Source: Synechococcus sp. MIT S9220
GTDB taxonomy: Bacteria > Cyanobacteriota > Cyanobacteriia > PCC-6307 > Cyanobiaceae
Assembly (NCBI RefSeq): GCF_014304815.1
Contig: NZ_CP047958.1
Span: forward strand, 2,046,001 to 2,110,000
Length of the DNA: 64,000 bases
Direction: 5' to 3'
Shown here: one piece after another, positions 58,417 through 64,000 of the stretch
How positions within the stretch are numbered: the stretch's first letter is position 1
How the letters are laid out: every line of letters starts with the position of its first letter
The notes under the pieces: model-generated
The model's database searches: none
What the model was told of the DNA's origin: nothing
What the model saw: only the letters and a program-made list of their open reading frames with translations
Position numbers and translations under genes: made by a program

Positions 58417-60090
58417 TCAAGATCCCAGCAGAGAAGCTTGGCAGGCGGGTATAAGCGGAGTTGGCTCGATCGGAAACTCTTCTATCGATAATGATTGAGA
58501 TTTTTCGGCGGGTAAATCCAAACGCGGACAGGACGCAACCTCATCCAGTCCGGTATACCTCCTCAACTCGGCAATGGTGATGTTGTAATCAACAAGAGCG
58601 TCAACATAACGAAGCTGAGCTCTTGTGAGATCCCTCTGATTATCAACCACCTCACGCTGCGTCGCTACACCTGCCTGGAATCGAAGCCTGGCGAGACGCA
58701 ACGCTTCTCGCTGAGATAACACTTCTCGAGAAGTTGTACGGATTGCTTGTTGGTTGTCTCGTAGATCGTAGAAGCTTTGCTCAACTTGAAGGCGAATTTT
58801 TCCACGTTGATCGGCAAATTCATAAGCACTTGCATCGGCAGCCTGCTTGTTTCGTCGATACTGAGCACGAGCGCGTCCCCCATCAAAAATATTCCAAGTT
58901 GCCGCAAGACCGACGGTATTGTCAGCGGTCCAACCGTAGGCATCAGTATTAACGGGAGGGACAGCTCTGGCCTGACCCTGGAATCTCTGTGCATTAAAAT
59001 TATTAAAGATACTTAGGACTGGCTGCACACCAGACAAAGCAGCATTTGCATTGCTATTATTAATTGAAATATCAAGAATAATTTGATCGAGCTCTTCTCG
59101 GAAGGCATAGGCCGCAACGATACTTTCCTGAAGTGATGGCTGCCAAATCCCAACAACTCGTGAGGGCGAAGCGGCAGTCGGAGTTACATCCTGCGGCAAA
59201 TCAGTAATCCTTGCCAAGTCCCGACGGGATCGGGCCTGGAAATTAAGATTACCGGTCAGAATATCTTGGTCTCGAGCAAGTTGAGTTTCAGCTTCAAGCA
59301 CTTCGAGCTTGGTTGCGACTCCTGCCTGATAACGAGCCCGTGCATCTCGCAAGCTAATTAGAGAAGCAGCCACAGACTGCTTACCAACATTCACCTGTTC
59401 GTCATAGCGCTGGAGATCGTAATAGGCAGTCGCCGCAGATAGGCGAAGATCTCTGAGAGCGATGAGGTAAGAGTCTCGAGATTTCTCAAAAGTATCGCGT
59501 GCTGAGGCAATCTCAGGAACACGGCCAGGATCAATTAAATTCCAATTCAGCTGAGCAGCGAAATTGGCCGTGGAAATTTTACTTTTAGTGAGGGTTCCGC
59601 TCTGCCCAGAAGCGAAAGATTGCTGTTCACCAGCCAGGTATTGAGGCAGACCGTTAGCGGTGAGATTGAGAGTTGGATACCAACTGGCGATCGCTGCTCT
59701 CAAGCTCGACTTAGCCTGCTGAACCTGGAGAGCCACAGCTTTCAACCCTGGATTGTTGACTTCAGCCAGCTGTTCAACTTCAGCGAGCGTGAGCGGTCTG
59801 AGCTCTCGAATGCGCACCTGACCCGGCTGATTGGGCAGAGCAAGGCTCGGTGATGCGTTCAGTGAATCGAGGGTGTCCGGCAGTGTTGTTGCTGCTGGAG
59901 GCAAAACTGAGGGGTCTGCCTGAGGCCTGGATCCCTTCAGTTCAATGGCCGTCGGCAGAGTGCTCTGATCGATCAGAGCAGCACCGTTGTCTGAGGACGC
60001 TTCCAAAGACTCTTGAGCGGAAGCAACTCCAGCGAGATGAAAGGGCGCAAAGCCTGCAATCAGAAAAAGGCTTGCAGCTGTCCGGCGCAC
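58417..60090 (-). CDS. TolC-family outer membrane efflux channel
   Basis: Trimeric outer-membrane/periplasmic channel used by export systems. The 557-residue product has a signal peptide (SLFLIAGFAPFHLAGVASA), a 90-residue low-complexity N-terminal region, then two OEP repeats (LTLAEVEQLAEVNNPGLKAV, RARYQAGVATKLEVLEAETQ and LRFQAGVATQREVVDNQRDL). It is the only such channel in this window and could serve the RND pair at 21-26 kb, which lacks one, or a type I secretion system. That link is inference. Confidence 0.88.
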   Translation of the reverse strand: MRRTAASLFLIAGFAPFHLAGVASAQESLEASSDNGAALIDQSTLPTAIELKGSRPQADPSVLPPAATTLPDTLDSLNASPSLALPNQPGQVRIRELRPLTLAEVEQLAEVNNPGLKAVALQVQQAKSSLRAAIASWYPTLNLTANGLPQYLAGEQQSFASGQSGTLTKSKISTANFAAQLNWNLIDPGRVPEIASARDTFEKSRDSYLIALRDLRLSAATAYYDLQRYDEQVNVGKQSVAASLISLRDARARYQAGVATKLEVLEAETQLARDQDILTGNLNFQARSRRDLARITDLPQDVTPTAASPSRVVGIWQPSLQESIVAAYAFREELDQIILDISINNSNANAALSGVQPVLSIFNNFNAQRFQGQARAVPPVNTDAYGWTADNTVGLAATWNIFDGGRARAQYRRNKQAADASAYEFADQRGKIRLQVEQSFYDLRDNQQAIRTTSREVLSQREALRLARLRFQAGVATQREVVDNQRDLTRAQLRYVDALVDYNITIAELRRYTGLDEVASCPRLDLPAEKSQSLSIEEFPIEPTPLIPACQASLLGS

Positions 60091-60114
60091 ATTGAATCCA
60101 GTTCTAGGAGAACT

Positions 60115-61512
60115 TTAGGTGGTTTTTTCTAGATCACCGAGCACTGCAGCCACGATGTCAGCTGCTCCATGAACAATCCGAATCGGGACAGGAAGTTGTG
60201 CCTGAACCTGGTCCAAAGTCATGTCATCGAGGAATACAGGCTGGCCCTGCCGCAACATCACTGATGGCAACAGCAACTGATCCCCCAGGTCCTGATCCTT
60301 GAGGCCATCCAGCAAATCCTGACCAGTCAACAGACCGGTGACCACCTGATCCTGTCCCCAGTAGGGACTAGGAAGACCATGCATCTGCAGGCAGACGCCT
60401 TCAATCCCGTTGAGGCGCTCAGTGACGGTCTCCAGAGCCTTATCGACGAGACGACCCACCACCCAGCTGCTGCGCAGCGGCGCAACAACACGCTCTGGCA
60501 ATGATTCCGTGGCCTCATCCAGCGACTCGAGGAACGCCCGGATCGTTCCCACACCATTTTCTTGCTGAGGGAGATCCTCGTAGCTGACGCGAGGGGGAAG
60601 GGGACGACCCGCAATCAGATACCACTCATCCGACAGCCAAACAAAACGACTGCCGAAACGCCCTTGGAACTCCGACTGCAGCGGTTCCACTGCATCAATC
60701 ACCCTCGAGGCATCTTCAGGGGTGACGGCCCGCAACCCATCACCAGGCGGTCGGAAGCGTGTCAGGCCCACCGGCACCACTGCCGCTGAAAGCACAGCAG
60801 GCCACTCAACACCTGCAAAACGAGCGAGATCGCACAGGGTGTTGACGAGTGCATCACCGTCATTGAGACCTGGACACACCACCACCTGCGCATGAATCTG
60901 CAACTTGCGCTGCGCAAACCACTCCAGCTGCTGCAGCAGCTTTCCTGCTCGTGGATTCTCGAGAAGAGTGGAGCGCAGATCGGGGTCTGTTGCATGCACT
61001 GACACGAAAAGCGGTGTCAGCCGTTGCTGCTCAATCCGCTCCCAATCGGCATCACTCAGGTTGGTGAGAGTGAGATAGGAGCCGTAAAGAAAGCTGAGTC
61101 GATAATCGTCATCTTTGAGGTAAAGACTGTCTCGATGGCCAGGCGGCTGCTGGTCGATAAAGCAGAAGGGGCAACGGTTGGTGCATTGACGAAGGCCATC
61201 AAAGAGAGCTTCGGTGAAACCAAGCCCCAAACCATCGTCGGCATCCTTCTCCAACTCGACGCAATGCAGCTCACCGGCGCTGTCACGAATCTCAAGCGTC
61301 AGCTCCTCCTCAACAATGAGGTAGCGGTAATCAATGAGATCTCGGGGACGGACTCCATTGATGCTGAGCAGCTGATCTCCTGGTTCAAATCCCAGTTCCT
61401 CTCCAATGGAACCTGACTCGACTGAAGCCACAACCGCAGGTTCTGGCTGTCGTGAGGGGCTTGCAGGATCCAGAGCCGTGACAGCAACTCCTGCGGAAGG
61501 CTCATTCCACAC
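60115..61512 (-). CDS. PDZ/radical-SAM/DUF512 protein (TIGR03279-type)
   Basis: A 465-residue cyanobacterial protein of unknown function. It has an N-terminal PDZ-like domain (SIGEELGFEPGDQLLSINGV), a radical-SAM-type cysteine motif CTNRCPFCFIDQ, and a C-terminal DUF512 region (GGF-less variant with FRPPGDGLRAVTPEDASRVI). Cyanobacteria widely conserve this fusion as a putative FeS oxidoreductase. The start is GTG; it follows uppP by 19 bp and is probably in one operon. Confidence 0.85.
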   Translation of the reverse strand: MWNEPSAGVAVTALDPASPSRQPEPAVVASVESGSIGEELGFEPGDQLLSINGVRPRDLIDYRYLIVEEELTLEIRDSAGELHCVELEKDADDGLGLGFTEALFDGLRQCTNRCPFCFIDQQPPGHRDSLYLKDDDYRLSFLYGSYLTLTNLSDADWERIEQQRLTPLFVSVHATDPDLRSTLLENPRAGKLLQQLEWFAQRKLQIHAQVVVCPGLNDGDALVNTLCDLARFAGVEWPAVLSAAVVPVGLTRFRPPGDGLRAVTPEDASRVIDAVEPLQSEFQGRFGSRFVWLSDEWYLIAGRPLPPRVSYEDLPQQENGVGTIRAFLESLDEATESLPERVVAPLRSSWVVGRLVDKALETVTERLNGIEGVCLQMHGLPSPYWGQDQVVTGLLTGQDLLDGLKDQDLGDQLLLPSVMLRQGQPVFLDDMTLDQVQAQLPVPIRIVHGAADIVAAVLGDLEKTT

Positions 61513-61531
61513 AGCAAGGAGGCAACTCCTC

Positions 61532-62380
61532 TCAGTTTGGGCCGGCGGCGGACCACCAGACCAGCAGTAACACTCCGAAAAGGAGTCGGTAGATCACAAA
61601 AATCCAGGTGCTGTGACGTTGCAGGTATTTCAACAGCCAGTCGATGGCCAGCCAGGAGACCACTGCTGCAGACACAATTCCAATCAACAGAGGGAGCGGA
61701 CCACCGGCGCTGGGCTCGCTGAATGCATCTTTCAATTGCACCAAACCAGCCAGGGTGATGGCTGGAATCCCCAGCAGAAATGAAAATCGGGCCGCATCCG
61801 GACGCTTCCAGCTGTCGAACAGCGAGGCGGTGAGCGTGCTTCCTGATCTGGATACCCCAGGGATCAGAGCGAGCACCTGCGCCAGACCCACCACCAGGCC
61901 ATCACGCCCTTGCACCTGATCGAGTCGCTTGAGGCGCGGGCCAAGCTTCTCTGCCAGGGCGAGTAGCAACGCCATCACAATCGAAACGACGGCGATCACC
62001 GGTTCGCTGCGCAGAGGAGACGTCTCATAACCAGGCCAGAACAATTTGATGCCAAGCCCCACCACCAGGATCGGCACGGTGCCAATGGCCATTGCAATCC
62101 CCAGGCGGGCTTCCGGCTCACGCCACTGACCTCTCCGCAAGGCAGCGCTGATGCCCTTCCAAACCCCCACAAGGTCGTCGCGGAAGTATCCGATCACCGC
62201 AACGATGCTGCCCAGCTGGATCACCGCTGTGGCCGACACACCGGGGTCCTGCCAGCCGGCTAGAGCGGGCACCACCTTCAGATGGGCCGTGCTGCTGATC
62301 GGCAGAAACTCAGTCAGCCCCTGAACAACTCCCAGGACGATATTTCTCCAGATGGCCTCGAGCAGTCCGGGTTCTGACAC
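61532..62380 (-). CDS. uppP: Undecaprenyl-diphosphatase
   Basis: Recycles undecaprenyl pyrophosphate for cell-wall synthesis; an integral membrane phosphatase. From the GTG at 62380 (282 residues) it shows the family motifs GVVQGLTEFLPISSTAHL and LIPGVSRSGSTLTASL, with about eight helices. An AGGA ribosome-binding site lies before this GTG; the frame is open 28 codons upstream. Confidence 0.93.
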   Translation of the reverse strand: MSEPGLLEAIWRNIVLGVVQGLTEFLPISSTAHLKVVPALAGWQDPGVSATAVIQLGSIVAVIGYFRDDLVGVWKGISAALRRGQWREPEARLGIAMAIGTVPILVVGLGIKLFWPGYETSPLRSEPVIAVVSIVMALLLALAEKLGPRLKRLDQVQGRDGLVVGLAQVLALIPGVSRSGSTLTASLFDSWKRPDAARFSFLLGIPAITLAGLVQLKDAFSEPSAGGPLPLLIGIVSAAVVSWLAIDWLLKYLQRHSTWIFVIYRLLFGVLLLVWWSAAGPN

Positions 62381-62481
62381 GTCTGGCGTCCTGAACACAA
62401 GTTTGAAGACGCTATCGCCAGGCCCAACGTCCGATGACATCAGACGCCTCACAAAAACGCTCAATGAGGCGCAAATCTTCT

Positions 62482-63255
62482 ATGGTCACATTCCTTTCTT
62501 CACGTTCAGGCGGGGGTGGATCCTTGTTCAGTGGGCTGATACGCAACCAAGCCCTTGCTGAGCCGGTCCAGCCGATCGCTCTTGGAAGGGTTGGATTGCC
62601 CTTCTGGGCATCGATGCTCGTGGTGCTGCCTGTCTTTGTGCAGGCTCCATGGGTGCGTGAACAGCCCTTCAGCTCCTGCCTGTTCGGTTTTGTGCTCCTT
62701 TCAGTGGGCGTGATCACCCATTCGATCGCACCCAGTCGATGGAAGGACTTCGGCGCTCTGCTGGTTGGCTTCAGTGGCAGCTGGCTGGCTGGCAGCCTTT
62801 TCTGGGGTTGGCTTGCTTGCCACCCAGTACTTCATCTCCCTGTGGAAGCGTTTGCCTTGCCTCTGGCAATCACCGGCCTGCAAACGCGATGGCGTCTTGG
62901 ATGTGCCTTCTATTTAGCTTCGCTGCTAGGCACAGCTTTCACGGATCTGGCCATGGCACTCACCGGTGTGATGGCCCTCTGGCCTGCGGTGATTGCAGCA
63001 TCCCCTACAGAAGCCTCTGTTCTCCTCCAGGACGCAGCGGCCTTCGTGCTGACGCCAAGCTCTCTGCTGACGGTGAGCGCTTCAGGAATCATCATTTTTC
63101 AGCTTGTTCAGTACTGCAGATCTCGCAGCAGCCTGTCCATGGCGTCAGATCGAGGCTGGGCTGTAGCAGCGGCAGTGCTGTTCACAACCCTCTTGATTGA
63201 TGGCTTGTTTCTGTCGCTGTCTCTGCTTGCGCCAGAACTCAGCGGCCTGGTCTGA
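62482..63255 (+). CDS. DUF3120-family membrane protein
   Basis: A 257-residue cyanobacterial membrane protein with about six or seven helices (LPFWASMLVVLPVFVQAPWV, GFSGSWLAGSLFWGWLACHP, HLPVEAFALPLAITGLQTRW). The family is found in cyanobacteria and has no known function. The ATG at 62482 is chosen over the upstream opening at 62434 because the conserved-looking part starts after it. Confidence 0.75.
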   Translation: MVTFLSSRSGGGGSLFSGLIRNQALAEPVQPIALGRVGLPFWASMLVVLPVFVQAPWVREQPFSSCLFGFVLLSVGVITHSIAPSRWKDFGALLVGFSGSWLAGSLFWGWLACHPVLHLPVEAFALPLAITGLQTRWRLGCAFYLASLLGTAFTDLAMALTGVMALWPAVIAASPTEASVLLQDAAAFVLTPSSLLTVSASGIIIFQLVQYCRSRSSLSMASDRGWAVAAAVLFTTLLIDGLFLSLSLLAPELSGLV

Positions 63256-63372
63256 AACGAACTGCAAAAAACTGCGACCCCTTGCAACTGATCCCGGCAA
63301 TTGCACTTGTATGGTTTGCAAGCCGGCAGTGCCGGTAATCATCCCGTTCCGATCTTCTAGACGGAGAGTTCC

Positions 63373-63750
63373 ATGAAGCGTCTGCTGTCCTGGCTGACAG
63401 GCATTCTTGTGATGGCAGGCCTGCTGATGGGCCTGTTGCTACCCGCGAGCGTTCAGGCGGCTGACATCCGCAACGTGGCTGACGACAAAATCGCCGAACG
63501 TGGCGAAAAGGTGGATCTCAACAATTCCTCCGTCCGTCGCTTCCAGCAGTTCCCTGGCATGTATCCCACCCTCGCCGGCAAGATCGTGCTGGGTGGCCCC
63601 TACGACAGTGTGAATGACGTTCTTTCGCTGGATCTCACCGATCGGCAGAAAGAGCTGTTCGAGAAGTATCGCGACAATTTCACGGTGACCGAACCATCGA
63701 TTGCTCTCAACGAGGGTTTCGATCGGATCAATGATGGCCAGTACCGCTGA
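63373..63750 (+). CDS. psbU: Photosystem II 12 kDa extrinsic protein PsbU
   Basis: Lumenal subunit that stabilises the oxygen-evolving complex. The 125-residue precursor has a signal peptide (RLLSWLTGILVMAGLLMGLL, cleavage near SVQA-ADI). The PsbU helix-hairpin-helix core follows: KVDLNNSSVRRFQQFPGMYP, then LAGKIVLGGPYDSVNDVLSL. A GGAG-type ribosome-binding site precedes the ATG. A strong terminator follows. Confidence 0.95.
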   Translation: MKRLLSWLTGILVMAGLLMGLLLPASVQAADIRNVADDKIAERGEKVDLNNSSVRRFQQFPGMYPTLAGKIVLGGPYDSVNDVLSLDLTDRQKELFEKYRDNFTVTEPSIALNEGFDRINDGQYR

Positions 63751-63804
63751 GGCAGCTCACTGAAAACGCCGATCTCCACTGATTGGATTGCTCAGATTGC
63801 GGTC

Positions 63805-63836
63805 AAACCGCCGGACAACCCGGCGGTTTTTTGGTG
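63805..63836 (+). terminator. Rho-independent terminator after psbU
   Basis: AACCGCCGG-ACAAC-CCGGCGGTT: a 9-bp GC-rich stem followed by TTTTTT. Confidence 0.9.
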
Positions 63837-63841
63837 CTGAC

Positions 63842-64000
63842 ATGAGACCCTTGGGCACTGGCAACGAACCCATCCCCTCAGGTCCCTGGGACGTCGTGGT
63901 GGTTGGTGCTGGAGCCGCAGGCCTGATGACCTGCCTTGAGCTGCCAGACGGGCTGCGAGTGCTGCTGGTCAACCGAAACACCAGCCAGCGCTCATCGAGC
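63842..64000 (+). CDS. nadB: L-aspartate oxidase NadB (N-terminal part)
   Basis: Oxidises aspartate to iminoaspartate in NAD synthesis. Only the first 53 codons are in the window. They include the FAD-binding VVVVGAGAAGLMTCLEL and RVLLVNRNTS, which fit the NadB/fumarate-reductase flavoprotein start. The assignment to NadB rather than a relative is based on this N-terminus and is moderately sure. Confidence 0.7.
   Translation, partial: MRPLGTGNEPIPSGPWDVVVVGAGAAGLMTCLELPDGLRVLLVNRNTSQRSSS

Overview
The window looks like a chromosomal segment of a marine picocyanobacterium of the Synechococcus type. The evidence is PsbU, a CpcG phycobilisome rod-core linker, a CpcS/CpeS-type bilin lyase, a high-light-inducible protein, the suf operon with SufR, cyanobacterium-specific families (DUF2973, DUF3120, TIGR03279-type PDZ/radical-SAM protein), and an rRNA operon in the order 16S-tRNA-Ile-tRNA-Ala-23S-5S. 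Genes are densely packed with many ATGA-type overlaps. Species cannot be fixed from the sequence alone.

Layout. 0-5.7 kb: the Fe-S assembly operon (small ORF-sufB-sufC-sufD-sufS, minus strand; sufS runs off the left edge) faces sufR on the plus strand. A perfect 9-6-9 palindrome at the head of the operon is a candidate SufR operator. 5.7-9.1 kb: a small unknown gene, the bilin lyase, cpcG with a strong terminator, a DUF4912/SAP-like protein and a small membrane protein. 9.1-10.6 kb: an intact two-HKD phospholipase-D-family lipoprotein gene. 10.6-17.2 kb: an AT-richer accessory island containing at least five further, same-orientation fragments of the 3' part of that PLD gene. They are separated by small unrelated genes, mostly predicted secreted, lipoprotein or membrane proteins, and by a decayed tyrosine-integrase gene. 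The breakpoints of several fragments fall at the same codons of the PLD gene. I infer an island that grew by repeated insertion at one site inside the PLD gene. This is the most interesting part of the window. 17.2-18.1 kb: a LysR-like regulator, then about 630 bp with no gene.

18.7-40 kb is core metabolism and transport: phosphoglucomutase; an RND efflux pair whose inner-membrane pump has an unusual hydrophobic insertion; a RarA-like AAA+ ATPase with a long C-terminal extension; a DUF1400-like protein; phosphopantetheinyl transferase head-to-head with peroxiredoxin Q; coaX-cysH; a type II NAD(P)H dehydrogenase; hflX; a DASS-type anion transporter with RCK_C domains; KtrB/KtrA potassium uptake; and anmK. 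39.7-51.6 kb has several small genes (a ribbon-helix-helix protein, a Nif11-like protein, an unannotated-size membrane peptide), an ABC-F ATPase, HtrA protease, HrpB helicase, an Hli protein, exonuclease VII (xseA/xseB) and a YihY-family membrane protein.

51.6-57.6 kb is the rRNA operon on the minus strand, with a 3' terminator and a 600 bp upstream region. 57.6-62.4 kb (minus) holds an inositol-monophosphatase-family protein, a TolC-type outer membrane protein, the PDZ/radical-SAM protein and UppP. 62.5-64 kb (plus) holds a DUF3120 membrane protein, psbU, a terminator and the start of nadB, which runs off the right edge.
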